A DNA stretch of 64,000 nucleotides. It comes from Paenibacillus sp. FSL H7-0331. Lineage in GTDB: Bacteria; Bacillota; Bacilli; Paenibacillales; NBRC-103111. The notes under the pieces are model-generated. The model made no database searches. It had not been told where the DNA came from and worked only from the letters and a program-made list of their open reading frames with translations. The translations under genes and the position numbers were made by a program. The stretch is from assembly GCF_001956045.1 (NCBI RefSeq), contig NZ_MRTH01000002.1, positions 405,533 to 469,532 on the forward strand, read 5' to 3'. Shown piece by piece: positions 26,071-35,576 of this stretch. Within the stretch, counting starts at the first letter, position 1, and each line of letters begins with the position of its first letter.

Positions 26071-26337
26071 TTGAAATATGTAAACGCTGAAACCATCTTA
26101 CCGCAAGAGCTATTAAACGAGATACAGAAGTATATACATGGTGTCATACTTTATATCCCAAACCCTGAAGGATTGCATAAGAAATGGGGCGAAAATTCAG
26201 GGGGCAGACAATATTTAAACGCTCGGAATGAAGAGATCCGTGGAAAGTTTTCAAAAGGTGTTTCTATTGATCAACTTTCAGATCTATTTTGTCTTTCCAG
26301 TTATAGTATTAAAAAAATCATTTACTCAAAAAAATAA
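26071..26337 (+). CDS. CD3324-like small helix-turn-helix protein
   Basis: 88 residues of the family named after Clostridioides CD3324. The N-terminal motif is KYVNAETILPQELLNEIQKYIHG; the middle has YIPNPEGLHKKWGENSGGRQYLNARNEEIRGKF; the last third is a helix-turn-helix (VSIDQLSDLFCLSSYSIKKIIY), resembling Mor/sigma-like DNA binding. Likely a small DNA-binding protein of unknown target. TTG start with AAGGAG about 10 bases upstream. A good terminator follows. Confidence 0.75.
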   Translation: MKYVNAETILPQELLNEIQKYIHGVILYIPNPEGLHKKWGENSGGRQYLNARNEEIRGKFSKGVSIDQLSDLFCLSSYSIKKIIYSKK

Positions 26338-26350
26338 GATTATTAAAAAG

Positions 26351-26380
26351 TCACATCAATGAATCCTGATGTGATTTTTT
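26351..26380 (+). terminator. Intrinsic terminator
   Basis: TCACATCA/TGATGTGA stem, 8-base loop, TTTTTT tail. Confidence 0.85.
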
Positions 26381-26473
26381 ATGTAATGTATAATTTCTAG
26401 TCGATTATTATACATTTAAATACTTCTGACCTTGTTATAATAAAATTCATCACGAGGTATGGGGGGTAATTTA

Positions 26474-27271
26474 GTGGATAACAGTAAGGTAAAAACAATT
26501 TGGAATAAATGGTCTGAAACATGGTATCAAAGATATAGAACAGATGAAGCGATTTTGAAAATAATTAACAATCCTGAGTCAGCATTCCATCATACTACAT
26601 ATTCAATGATCAAAAAGGCATTGCCAAATTTGCAAGGAAAGAGAATATGTGTCCCTTCTAGTGGTGACAACCATGCTGTTTTTGCTTTTCATTTGCTGGG
26701 TGCAAAAGTAACATCATGCGACATATCGGAAAGACAGTTGGAACATAGCTCATCCATAGCACAAAAATACGGTTGGGATATTGAATTTATCTGCGATGAT
26801 ACAATGAAGCTCAGCAAAATTGAAAGCGGTCAATTTGATTTTGTATATACATCTAATGGAGTCCATGTATGGATTAACGATTTAAACTCAATGTATAAAA
26901 ATATCCAAAGAATTCTTAATAACGATGGTGTTTATATCATGTATGAGGTACATCCTTATACGCGTCCCTTCGGGAATGATACCGCAAAATTAACGGTTGT
27001 TAAGCCATATGATTCGGTAGGACCATTCATAATAGAAGAGGTACCCAGATATACTTGGCGATTACAGGATATAACAAACGCTATTACTTCAACAGGATTT
27101 GGTATAAAGCATATCGAAGAAATGTATGCAGAAGATGGTTCATATTGGGTTGATGAATCAACAGCTGAAAGAGACTCACTCTCAAAACAAGCGCTGGATA
27201 ATCTATGCAACTGGAAAATGAACCCCTTGGCCGCTCTTCCTCAGTGGTTATCGCTATATGCAGTTAAATAA
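26474..27271 (+). CDS. Class I SAM-dependent methyltransferase
   Basis: 265 residues. The SAM-binding strand and loop read KRICVPSSGDNHAVFAFHLLGAKVTSCDIS, where the usual Gly-rich loop is PSSGDN. FDFVYTSNGVHVWI follows as motif II, and VYIMYEVHPY is a later strand. Target unknown; the C-terminal W-rich end (WLSLYAVK) is typical of small-molecule methyltransferases in Bacillota. GTG 26474 is preferred because GGGGGG lies 8 bases before it, while ATG 26459 would place that site inside the gene. It overlaps no gene but is close to the kinase-like gene downstream. Confidence 0.82.
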   Translation: MDNSKVKTIWNKWSETWYQRYRTDEAILKIINNPESAFHHTTYSMIKKALPNLQGKRICVPSSGDNHAVFAFHLLGAKVTSCDISERQLEHSSSIAQKYGWDIEFICDDTMKLSKIESGQFDFVYTSNGVHVWINDLNSMYKNIQRILNNDGVYIMYEVHPYTRPFGNDTAKLTVVKPYDSVGPFIIEEVPRYTWRLQDITNAITSTGFGIKHIEEMYAEDGSYWVDESTAERDSLSKQALDNLCNWKMNPLAALPQWLSLYAVK

Positions 27272-27317
27272 CGTTATCCAACGAAACCAATACCAACTAG
27301 CAAAAGTGAGGATGAAT

Positions 27318-27818
27318 ATGAATATAGTTCTTATAGGTATGTCTGGAGCTGGTAAAAGCACTTTAGGTGTGTTGCTTGCAAAAGCTTTAGGAATGGATTA
27401 CGTGGATACAGATATTGTCATACAACAACAAGAAGGTAGGTTGTTACAAGATATAATTGATAATGATGGTATCGAAAAATTTATGGAAGTCGAAGAACAA
27501 ATTGTGTCTGGATTGAAGCTGAAAAATTGCATTATATCTACTGGTGGAAGTGTTATATATTCAGAAAAAGCTATGAATGTCCTTAAACAGGGTGGACAGA
27601 TTGTTTATTTACATGTCCCATATGAAGAAATTAAAAGAAGACTAATCAACATAACTACCAGAGGTATTGTAATAAAGAAAGGAAATAGTCTTAAAGACGT
27701 TTACGAGGAAAGAGTTCCTCTATACGTTAAGTATAGTGATACAACTCTTGATTGCTCAAATAAGGATATAGAATGTTGTGTTAGTGAAATTATAGAGAAA
27801 ATACAAGAAAGTGAATGA
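27318..27818 (+). CDS. Shikimate kinase-like P-loop kinase
   Basis: 166 residues with a Walker A GMSGAGKST near the N-terminus, the DTD motif (DYVDTDIVI), a lid region and RVPLYVKYSD near the end, giving the shikimate/gluconate kinase fold. Two substrate residues deviate: the shikimate-binding Arg of FRxxE is Met (KFMEVEE), and the GGG loop is GGS (STGGSVI). It may therefore phosphorylate something other than shikimate. ATG 27318 fits GTGAGG; the longer in-frame start at 27258 overlaps the methyltransferase. Not in an aromatic operon. Confidence 0.78.
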   Translation: MNIVLIGMSGAGKSTLGVLLAKALGMDYVDTDIVIQQQEGRLLQDIIDNDGIEKFMEVEEQIVSGLKLKNCIISTGGSVIYSEKAMNVLKQGGQIVYLHVPYEEIKRRLINITTRGIVIKKGNSLKDVYEERVPLYVKYSDTTLDCSNKDIECCVSEIIEKIQESE

Positions 27819-27900
27819 AACAATATTTGCCCCGAAGGAGAATTTGAACTTTGTGTTCGTGGTTGAAGATACTGAGTAATTACGAACGAAGATAGATAGT

Positions 27901-27935
27901 GGAGGGGCTTGCCATAAGACAGCTCCTCTTTTTTT
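27901..27935 (+). terminator. Intrinsic terminator
   Basis: GAGGGGCT/AGCTCCTC stem (one G-U pair), 11-base loop, seven T. Confidence 0.75.
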
Positions 27936-28166
27936 GTTAAAGTAACGGGAGTTTTGTTTAATGTCAGGACTATTGGTGGTATCTCAAACCATTATGATAC
28001 GGAGCTGAAAGGCGACATTCACCTGCATCTGCGTTGGAACCGGTAGGGGACGCACAACTTCTTTGATTCCACTCATGGGGGACTGCGGCACGTATAGGAG
28101 AAGGACAGGGTTCTGCCAATGGTTATTCCACCGAAAAACCTTGCCACAGCACGGTTCTGTAATATC
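27936..28166. other. Gap without recognisable gene
   Basis: Short frames with stops on the plus strand (for example HYDTELKGDIHLHLRWNR then stop) and a 77-codon minus-strand frame whose start lies in the promoter element. Possibly decayed coding sequence; I cannot identify it. Confidence 0.4.
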
Positions 28167-28215
28167 CTGAACAAATGAATATAGACTGATATCCGTTTGG
28201 AGAACTAGAATGAAC
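28167..28215 (+). promoter_or_regulatory. Pectin-operon promoter element, copy 1
   Basis: A 49-bp stretch 38/49 identical to 35391-35439. The first 27 bases are 25/27 identical (core AAATGAATATAGAC), followed by a possible -35 TAGACT, 18 bp, and -10 TAGAAT (28206-28211). It lies 50 bp before the oligogalacturonate lyase gene. Confidence 0.7.
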
Positions 28216-28264
28216 ACAGCAAGTCAAGAAGCTTAAACATAGTAGATGGAGCAGGTGGTGTATT

Positions 28265-29428
28265 GTGAAAGGGCATGTATCTTATTCAACGATGATCGAG
28301 GGAACGGACGACTTGACGGGTGTCGAGATGGTTCAACTTACTGACAGTACTGGGGATACGTACCATCCCTATTTTACCAAAACTTTAATTGACGCGGAGA
28401 ATCAGTATATCCTGTTGGCCTCTAACCGAAGCGGAGCCATGCAATTGTATACATTGCGATTCGCGGATGGACAAATGGTACAACTCACGGATGAAACGGA
28501 TATTTATCCGTTCAGCTCGGTGCTGGATGCACAGCATCATATCGTGTATTACTTTGCGGGCCGCGTCCTCAAGAGTGTCCGTCTCGATACGTTGGAAGCC
28601 GAGGCTCTGATGGAAATTCCCCCAGGCTTCAAACCCAGCGATTTATCCATCGATAACGCCGGTCAATATCTCGCTTTTTCTTATGTGGAAGCAATTGAGG
28701 TTTGTACGCAAACCAGCAAAATTTATTCGGAGATGAGGGAAAAGTATTTTCGCAGGCCGACAAGTATTGTCATCCGGTACGATTTGACTAAGAAGTCGTC
28801 GCTTGTGTTATGGGGAGATCAGCAATGGATCTCGCATGTCAATATCAGTCCAACCGATCCGAATGTCGTTTTATTTTGCCACGAAGGGCCGTGGCTCCAT
28901 GTTCACAGAATGTGGACCGCGCGAGTAGACCACGACAAAGTATATCCCCTCATCGATCAAAAGGTGAATTTGGAGCGGATCGGCCACGAATTTTTCACTG
29001 CAAGCGGCAGAGTCGGCGCCCAATATTCGTACAGAGACCAGGTAGGCGAGGAATTCTACAAACATGGCGATATCTTCGTGAACACGGACGGCTCGGATGA
29101 GCGCAGATATTATTATCCTTATACCCGTCCATCCCACGTTCAAATGAATTATGCGGAAAACTTAGGGATCGGCGACCGGGCGCCTATTCGCAAGGATATG
29201 AAGGATCACGGCAATTATTTAGCAATGCTTAAATATGAAGGTGAGTCCGTTGAGGTCGGCTTGCTCTGCGCTCACGGTACGTCCTGGAAGAGTCAAATGT
29301 CGCACCCGCATCCGATTTTCACAAGGGATGATAAGTATGTGATCTTCTCATCTGAACGAAATGGTCGGACCAATGTATATAAAGCTCGTGTGGATTGGGA
29401 TAAGACCATTAAGAGTGACAAGTCATGA
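28265..29428 (+). CDS. ogl: Oligogalacturonate lyase (PL22)
   Basis: 387 residues, cytosolic seven-bladed beta-propeller lyase that cuts unsaturated digalacturonate and other short pectin oligomers by beta-elimination with Mn(II). Family motifs are visible: VQLTDSTGDTYHPYF near the start, WISHVNISPTDPN, LFCHEGPWLHVHRMW, IGHEFFTASGRVG and SHPHPIFTRDDKYVIFSS, together giving the His residues that bind metal and the catalytic His. No signal peptide. Start GTG 28265 with AGGTGG upstream. First gene of an operon with two permeases, a binding protein and a YesS-like regulator, so the transporter probably imports oligogalacturonides. Confidence 0.9.
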   Translation: MKGHVSYSTMIEGTDDLTGVEMVQLTDSTGDTYHPYFTKTLIDAENQYILLASNRSGAMQLYTLRFADGQMVQLTDETDIYPFSSVLDAQHHIVYYFAGRVLKSVRLDTLEAEALMEIPPGFKPSDLSIDNAGQYLAFSYVEAIEVCTQTSKIYSEMREKYFRRPTSIVIRYDLTKKSSLVLWGDQQWISHVNISPTDPNVVLFCHEGPWLHVHRMWTARVDHDKVYPLIDQKVNLERIGHEFFTASGRVGAQYSYRDQVGEEFYKHGDIFVNTDGSDERRYYYPYTRPSHVQMNYAENLGIGDRAPIRKDMKDHGNYLAMLKYEGESVEVGLLCAHGTSWKSQMSHPHPIFTRDDKYVIFSSERNGRTNVYKARVDWDKTIKSDKS

Positions 29429-29489
29429 ACATTTCCTTGGACCGAATCAGAGAACTAACTATATATTTCAGGTTAAGGAGTGAATCATC

Positions 29490-30461
29490 TTGGCTGTCTA
29501 CAATCATTCGGCCGATACAAATGTAAAACCAATCAAAACAGCAAGGGTGATAAGTACAAAGGGCAAGCTGCGGAAGATCAAGATGGACCGCTGGTTGTAT
29601 CTGATGCTGCTGCCTGGCATTATCTATTTCCTATTATTTAAGTACGGACCCATGTGGGGGATCGTAATCGCCTTTCAGGATTACTCTCCATTTCAAGGCA
29701 TGACCGGTAGTAACTGGGTAGGCATGAAGCATTTTATTCGTTTGTTCAGTGATCCTACTTTCTTCGTTCTGCTGAGGAATACCTTGCTGCTTTCGCTAAT
29801 GAATATAGTGTTCGTCTTCCCGATGCCCATAGTAGTGGCGCTTCTACTGAATGAGCTTCGCACAGAGAAGTTCAAAAAGGTGATCCAGACCTTGATCTAT
29901 ATTCCTCACTTCATGTCTTGGGTCATTATTATCGGGATGTTTTTTGTTATCTTCGAGATGCAGGATGGTGTGTTTCAGAAGATGATAGCGTCGGTGGGAT
30001 TGCAAAAGTTCACCTTCATGATGAATCCCGATTTGTTCCGGCCGACCTATATCATTCAGGCCATCTGGAGGGATACCGGATGGGGAACCATTATTTACTT
30101 GGCGGCACTCGCCGGTGTAGACCCGCAGCTGTATGAGGCTTCCCGGATTGACGGAGCAGGCCGGATGCGTCAGCTGTGGCATATAACGCTGCCGTGCATA
30201 CGCAGTACGATCGTTATTCTGCTCATATTAAAGATTGGCGATATTTTGGAGTTGGGCTTCGATCATGTGTTTCTGCTGCTCAATCCGCTGAACCGGGATG
30301 TAGCCGAAATTTTCGACACCTATGTGTATACGATAGGGATCGTGCAAGGATCATTTAGCTATTCCACAGCGGTTGGCCTGTTCAAATCCTTTATTGGCCT
30401 AGTGCTTGTTCTGATTGCGAACGAGCTATCCAAGAAATTTGGAGAAGAAGGAATTATCTAG
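29490..30461 (+). CDS. ABC sugar permease, LplB/YtcP family
   Basis: 323 residues with about six membrane helices. An N-terminal polar stretch leads to YLMLLPGIIYFLLFKYGPMWG, the opening of LplB-type permeases, and the ATPase-contacting EAA loop is YEASRIDGAGRMRQLWHITLP. It forms an importer channel with the next permease and the lipoprotein at 31404. The ATPase is not in the cluster; in Bacillus such importers use a shared MsmX-type ATPase encoded elsewhere. Start TTG 29490 with AAGGAGTG upstream. Confidence 0.9.
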   Translation: MAVYNHSADTNVKPIKTARVISTKGKLRKIKMDRWLYLMLLPGIIYFLLFKYGPMWGIVIAFQDYSPFQGMTGSNWVGMKHFIRLFSDPTFFVLLRNTLLLSLMNIVFVFPMPIVVALLLNELRTEKFKKVIQTLIYIPHFMSWVIIIGMFFVIFEMQDGVFQKMIASVGLQKFTFMMNPDLFRPTYIIQAIWRDTGWGTIIYLAALAGVDPQLYEASRIDGAGRMRQLWHITLPCIRSTIVILLILKIGDILELGFDHVFLLLNPLNRDVAEIFDTYVYTIGIVQGSFSYSTAVGLFKSFIGLVLVLIANELSKKFGEEGII

Positions 30462-30480
30462 AAGAAAGGAGCAGCCGGTC

Positions 30481-31353
30481 ATGAAATCTCATTCCTTTGG
30501 CAGCCGATTGTTCGACTACTGTAACTATGTTTTGCTGTCGTTGTTTGCTTTGACAACTACAGTGCCGTTTATTCATATTGTGGCTACGTCGTTTGCTTCC
30601 GAGCATGATGTATTAAGTAAAGACTTCGTATTGTTTCCTACAGAATTTTCGCTCAGCGCCTATCGCATCATATTTGGTAATGACCGGATCGTGCAAAGCC
30701 TGCTGGTAACAGTATTCATCACGGTGGTCGGTACATTGATCAATATTATTTTCACCTCCATTATGGCTTACCCGCTGTCACGCCGGGATTTAATCGGCCG
30801 TAAAGCGCTTATGATCATGATCCTGTTCACACTACTGTTTGGGGGAGGTATGATCCCGGCTTTCTTGCTCATCAAGGCCCTTGGTCTGCTGAACTCGTTC
30901 TGGGCATTATTGCTTCCAGGTGCCATCAGTGTATTTAATTTGATTATTCTTAAAAATTTCTTTCAGCAGTTGCCCGATGGGCTGGAGGAATCCGCCAAAA
31001 TTGACGGAGCCAATGATCTGGTTATCTTGTTCCGGCTGGTACTGCCGCTTTCCTTGCCGGCAATCGCCACCTTCAGCTTATTTTATGCCGTAGGTCATTG
31101 GAACACCTTTATGGCAGCGGTGCTATATATCAATGATTCGGAAAAATGGCCCATTCAAGTTCTGCTTCGTTCCATCGTTATGCTCTCGCAGGGCTGGCTC
31201 GATAATCCTGAGGCAGCAGCAGATCAAGCGGTCCCTCCGGAAACGGTGAAGATGGCTGTTATTACGGTAGCTACTCTACCGATTCTATGTGTATATCCAT
31301 TTCTGCAAAAGCACTTTGCTAAAGGGGTGATGCTTGGTTCAGTGAAAGGCTAA
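30481..31353 (+). CDS. ABC sugar permease, LplC/YtcP family
   Basis: 290 residues, six membrane helices; second permease of the importer. The EAA loop reads LEESAKIDGANDLVILFRLVLP, and the C-terminal end FLQKHFAKGVMLGSVKG is typical of LplC-like proteins. The reading frame extends upstream into the previous gene, but GAAAGGAG precedes ATG 30481 and the 22 extra residues are polar and unlike the family. Gap to the preceding gene 19 bp, so translation is likely coupled. Confidence 0.9.
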   Translation: MKSHSFGSRLFDYCNYVLLSLFALTTTVPFIHIVATSFASEHDVLSKDFVLFPTEFSLSAYRIIFGNDRIVQSLLVTVFITVVGTLINIIFTSIMAYPLSRRDLIGRKALMIMILFTLLFGGGMIPAFLLIKALGLLNSFWALLLPGAISVFNLIILKNFFQQLPDGLEESAKIDGANDLVILFRLVLPLSLPAIATFSLFYAVGHWNTFMAAVLYINDSEKWPIQVLLRSIVMLSQGWLDNPEAAADQAVPPETVKMAVITVATLPILCVYPFLQKHFAKGVMLGSVKG

Positions 31354-31403
31354 TCATCATGCAGTATAATTGAAATCATACAAATCAGGAGGTCAAACAA
31401 TAA

Positions 31404-32933
31404 ATGAATACTTTTACTTTCAAGCACATTACAGCAACAGCTATTGCGGCAGCATTAACAGGTACTCTGCTGGCAGGTTGCGGGACAGGTGCCGACAATG
31501 TAGGTTCTAAACCGGCAGAGGGCGGGAAGGCGGCAGCAGTGAGTACGCCTACCACGATCAAGATTATGGCTCAGGTTACAGGAGATCCGCCAAAGGATGA
31601 TAATCCGATCAAGCTGGAGATAGAGAAGCTGACGAATACAAAGCTTGACTTTACTTGGGTGCCAGCAACAGCCTACAATGACAAGTTTAATGCGACACTG
31701 GCCTCAGGCGAGCTGCCTCAGGTCATGTTGACCAACACAGGACGGGCGCCGAATGTTATTAATGCCGTTAGAGCCGGAGCCTTCTGGGAAATTGGTCCAT
31801 ACCTCAAGCAATTTCCAAATCTCAGCAAGTTAAATCCTAATGTATTGAACGGTGTCAGCTATGATGGTAAGATATACCTGCTCCCCAGGTTCCGTGATTC
31901 TGCTAGGCACATCATCGCGTACCGTAAGGACTGGATGAAGAACCTAGGTTTGCAGGAGCCAAAGACACTGGACGATCTTTACAATATGGCGAAAGCGTTT
32001 ACGGATCAGGACCCGGATAAAAATGGTAAGAACGATACCGTAGGTTATACAGAATACAGTGCGCTGGATGCTTTAACTCGCGATATTTCCATTTATTATG
32101 GCGGACCTATGTCCAACGGAATCATGAACGATCAGGTGGTTCCGAATTTCTTAACCCCTGAATATTTGGAAGGGCTCAAGTTTTACCGTAAGCTCTATGC
32201 TGACAAAGCCATGAATCAGGATTTTGCCCTTCTGAACGGCCCGCAGCAGACGGAAATGATGGTCAAAGGGAAAGCGGGAATTATTATTGCGGTTGACAGT
32301 ACGGTGAAGCTCATTCAGAAGGATGGCGCTAAGCTCGATCCGAAGCTGGAGATTGGTTATCTTCAAGGGCTGCCTGGACCCAAAGGCTTGAGAGCTTCCT
32401 CCACTGGCGGTGCCTTGGGCGGATATTTCTTCTCCAAGAGCACGATCAAGACCGAAGCAGAGCTGCTCAAGATTCTTGACTTCTTCGACAAACTGTCGAC
32501 TCCTGAAGGTATGACCCTTGCCTACCGTGGTATAAAAGATACGGACTACAAGATGGAAGGCCAGAAAGTAGTACAGAACGAGACTTTGTCTGACGTATCT
32601 AAAGCGGGCATTAACGCTTTCAGCCAGCTCGCCGTTGCTCATGCGAATGTAGGCTTGCCGCTGAAGCAGGAGCCGCTTGATGAATTGGTTGGTAATCTGG
32701 TAGCAGCGAACGAGAAAATTGCTGTATATGATGTTGCCAGCTCGCTGATCTCTGCTACGAAGTCCGAGAAAGGACCGGAGCTCGACAAAATCAAAAATGA
32801 TGCTCAAGTGAAGTTCATTATGGGACAGATTGATGAAGCAGGCTATAATAAGGCAATTGAAAATTGGCGTAAAGCGGGTGGCGATAAGATCATTGCTGAA
32901 TTCACTGCTGAATACAAGAAAGCAGCTAAATAA
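31404..32933 (+). CDS. Extracellular solute-binding lipoprotein, LplA type
   Basis: 509 residues. Signal peptide with lipobox LLAGC, acylated Cys26. The large type-1 sugar-binding fold follows (KIMAQVTGDPPKDDNPIKLEIEKLTN at the start of the mature domain, YLLPRFRDSARHIIAYRKDWMKNLG in the hinge region). A DPDKNGKNDT calcium-loop-like segment lies near 205. It captures the oligosaccharide for the two upstream permeases. AGGAGG precedes the ATG. The ligand is probably a pectin oligomer by context. Confidence 0.9.
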   Translation: MNTFTFKHITATAIAAALTGTLLAGCGTGADNVGSKPAEGGKAAAVSTPTTIKIMAQVTGDPPKDDNPIKLEIEKLTNTKLDFTWVPATAYNDKFNATLASGELPQVMLTNTGRAPNVINAVRAGAFWEIGPYLKQFPNLSKLNPNVLNGVSYDGKIYLLPRFRDSARHIIAYRKDWMKNLGLQEPKTLDDLYNMAKAFTDQDPDKNGKNDTVGYTEYSALDALTRDISIYYGGPMSNGIMNDQVVPNFLTPEYLEGLKFYRKLYADKAMNQDFALLNGPQQTEMMVKGKAGIIIAVDSTVKLIQKDGAKLDPKLEIGYLQGLPGPKGLRASSTGGALGGYFFSKSTIKTEAELLKILDFFDKLSTPEGMTLAYRGIKDTDYKMEGQKVVQNETLSDVSKAGINAFSQLAVAHANVGLPLKQEPLDELVGNLVAANEKIAVYDVASSLISATKSEKGPELDKIKNDAQVKFIMGQIDEAGYNKAIENWRKAGGDKIIAEFTAEYKKAAK

Positions 32934-32966
32934 TTTTTAAGGTGCAGTATCCAAGGGGGACTATCT

Positions 32967-35252
32967 ATGAATTTCCGTAAAATGACCTATCTGAATAAAC
33001 TTCTTGTGTACGGATTCCTCCTTGGCGTTGTACCACTGGCCATTCTTGGATTTTTATCCTACTTCAGAGCTTCAACTACGATCCAACAGTATGTAGAAGT
33101 CGGTAATTTACAAATCTTGAAGCACAGTCAGTTAGCTATTGAACAAAATATGAAGACCGTCGAGACATCGCTTGCGGCGTATCTCAGCACTTCATCAGGT
33201 ACGGATTTGTACAATATACCGCTCGATTATAATAAATATGAGCCATTCAACAGGCTTGAAACAAGCATGCGCCAGCTGCAGGTCTATGAGCTTGGCGTAT
33301 TTGATGTAACGATGTATAACATGCAATATCAATGGAGAGTAAACAATACGGGGATTGTGACGTTTCAGAATAAAGCTGAAGAGCTGAAGCCATATGCGGA
33401 ATTTCTAAATTCATCTCTGAATTCCACCTGGACTAGAAATGAGCATGGCATCCGGTTTCTAAAGAAAAGTCAGTTGTATGTTCCTAATCCATCTATACTC
33501 ATTGTTGTGGACATCCCCTTTTCCCATCTGAACATGCTGCTGCTGCGCACGAACCCGCTGGGAAGCACGGCAATTCTTGATGGCAGCATGAACCTGCTCA
33601 TTGGACAGGATCAGGGTACCGTACAAAAGCTGCTTGTCGATCAGGCAATAAAGAAACAGCTGACGAACCATACTGAGACAGAGGGCCAACTCCTCATCAA
33701 GCACAATGATGAGACGTATGGGATTACTTTTCTACGCTCGAGCTATACAGGATGGTACTATTTGGCCGCAGCATCTATTGATGAAATAACACAAGAATCA
33801 AAGTCCATTGGTCGTTTTACCTGGTGGACATGTTCCGCCATCTTGCTGCTTATTTTGTTCGCTGCCTGGTTCGGCTCCAACAATATGTACCGTCCTATAC
33901 GCTCATTGCATAATATCTTGCTCGGACAGGGTGAAAAGCTTCGAGGTCCGGATAACAGCAAGGAGGATCATATCCAGCAGATCGGACAAGGCGTGTATCG
34001 TCTCTTGGACCGAGAGAAGATAATGTCAAGCCAAATTGAAGGCTATACGGCTCAACTGGAAGCATTTTTCGTACAGAAACTCATATTGGGAGATGTACAT
34101 AAACGTGAAATCAACGAGAAGCTCTCTATGTTCGGCTATGCAGTGGAGTGGAAGCAGATAACGGTCATGGCTGTCGAGATAGATACACTGGAAGGGACAC
34201 GCTATAGCCGCAACGATCAGGATTTACTGCTCTTTGCCATCAGCAATATGGTGAGTGAGCTCATTCCGCTCCCCTACAGGCTCACACCCATCGTAACCAG
34301 CAACTGCCAACTGAACGTATTGGGTACAAGTATAGAAGATTATAAGTTGTGGAGTGGCGAGCTCCGGCTGTGGGCAGAAGCTGTACAGAAAGCGGCGGCG
34401 ACTTACTTGGACGTTACCGTAAGCATTGCCTTTAGTCTACCTGTGGAGCAATGGACAGATATTCCAAGAGCTTATCATGAGACGGAGGAAGCGCTGAATT
34501 ATCGGGTTAGATTGGGCAATGAGGCGATTATTTACAGCGAAGATGTGGTATCGGGTCCCGTTGAAACGATGCATTATCCTTTGAAGCTGGAACAAGAGCT
34601 GCTGACCTCGATCAAAAGTGGATATCGTATCCAAGCCGAGGAGAAGCTGCGGGAATTCATGCAGGAGCTGGTCCAGCCTCCGTTCCACTTTCAGGAATAT
34701 CAGCTTTCCTTATTCCGGATTTTGACGGAAATCAGCGGCTTGCTCCAAGCTGAGGGAATCCCGCTGGGACAGCTTGTCAATGGGGAGGCCCCGCTAATCG
34801 AGCAAATGTCGGGACTTCGGACTGTGGAAGAAATGGAAGAGTGGTTCCTGCATAAGCTGATTATTCCGGTGATTGCCAGTTTGGAGGATAGACGCAGCTC
34901 ACAATTTCAGAAAATATCTAAGGCTGTTATTCAAATGATCCATGAAGACTTCGATATCGATCTGACGTTGGAGATGTGCGCTTCCAAAATTCATTATCAC
35001 CCGCATTACGTCAGTAAAATATTTCGGCAGGAAACGGGTGTTAACTTCAGCGAATATCTCTTGAAGCATCGCCTGGAAATGGCTAAAGGCTGGTTAACCG
35101 ATACCAATATGACGGTCACTGAAATCGCTGAGAAGCTGAAGTACACGAGCCCGACCAATTTTATACGTTACTTCCGTAAGATTGAAGGAATTACACCGGG
35201 TCAGTTCCGTGAGAGAAATGCTGGAACGGTCTCACCCCAACAGAATGAGTAG
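32967..35252 (+). CDS. Membrane-anchored AraC regulator, YesS-like
   Basis: 761 residues, the same length I recall for B. subtilis YesS of the rhamnogalacturonan operon. Transmembrane helix 1 at 10-30, an extracellular Cache-like sensing part to about 285, helix 2 at 289-308 (WWTCSAILLLILFAAWFG), a cytosolic linker with a diverged GGDEF-like/response region (about 370-530), and a C-terminal AraC double helix-turn-helix (650-750: TLEMCASKIHYHPHYVSKIFRQ, VTEIAEKLKYTSPTNFIRYFRK). It probably senses sugar outside, perhaps through the binding protein, and activates the two promoters sharing the 49-bp element. Confidence 0.9.
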   Translation: MNFRKMTYLNKLLVYGFLLGVVPLAILGFLSYFRASTTIQQYVEVGNLQILKHSQLAIEQNMKTVETSLAAYLSTSSGTDLYNIPLDYNKYEPFNRLETSMRQLQVYELGVFDVTMYNMQYQWRVNNTGIVTFQNKAEELKPYAEFLNSSLNSTWTRNEHGIRFLKKSQLYVPNPSILIVVDIPFSHLNMLLLRTNPLGSTAILDGSMNLLIGQDQGTVQKLLVDQAIKKQLTNHTETEGQLLIKHNDETYGITFLRSSYTGWYYLAAASIDEITQESKSIGRFTWWTCSAILLLILFAAWFGSNNMYRPIRSLHNILLGQGEKLRGPDNSKEDHIQQIGQGVYRLLDREKIMSSQIEGYTAQLEAFFVQKLILGDVHKREINEKLSMFGYAVEWKQITVMAVEIDTLEGTRYSRNDQDLLLFAISNMVSELIPLPYRLTPIVTSNCQLNVLGTSIEDYKLWSGELRLWAEAVQKAAATYLDVTVSIAFSLPVEQWTDIPRAYHETEEALNYRVRLGNEAIIYSEDVVSGPVETMHYPLKLEQELLTSIKSGYRIQAEEKLREFMQELVQPPFHFQEYQLSLFRILTEISGLLQAEGIPLGQLVNGEAPLIEQMSGLRTVEEMEEWFLHKLIIPVIASLEDRRSSQFQKISKAVIQMIHEDFDIDLTLEMCASKIHYHPHYVSKIFRQETGVNFSEYLLKHRLEMAKGWLTDTNMTVTEIAEKLKYTSPTNFIRYFRKIEGITPGQFRERNAGTVSPQQNE

Positions 35253-35256
35253 GCTT

Positions 35257-35289
35257 ACAGCGCTGCCTTGGTGAAGGTAGCGCTGTTTT
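35257..35289 (+). terminator. Operon terminator
   Basis: ACAGCGCT/AGCGCTGT perfect stem with inner CC/GG pairs, then TTTTGTT. Confidence 0.8.
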
Positions 35290-35390
35290 GTTGCAGCAGT
35301 CTGTAATTTTCCATAACGAATAGATTCATGTTAACAATAGAATAGGGTAGAAAAGCACAACCTTTACTCCTGCCGTGGAAACCACTGTTT

Positions 35391-35439
35391 CTGAATAAAT
35401 GAATATAGACGGATATCAATTTACGAAGCTACAATGATC
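35391..35439 (+). promoter_or_regulatory. Pectin-regulon promoter element, copy 2
   Basis: Second copy of the 49-bp element (see 28167-28215): possible -35 TAGACG, 18 bp, -10 TACAAT (35430-35435), with the same upstream core AAATGAATATAGAC. It lies 137 bp before the secreted beta-helix protein gene. Confidence 0.7.
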
Positions 35440-35576
35440 GTGGATATATCCAAATGATGGTTATTGAAGTATAAAGGTTAGTATAACTAGGTAGGCCTGC
35501 TGTGCACGCGTGGCACTCCCTAGCTGATTCGAGCACAGGTGCCAGTTGTTATGCAAAATGAAGGAGGAATTATTTG

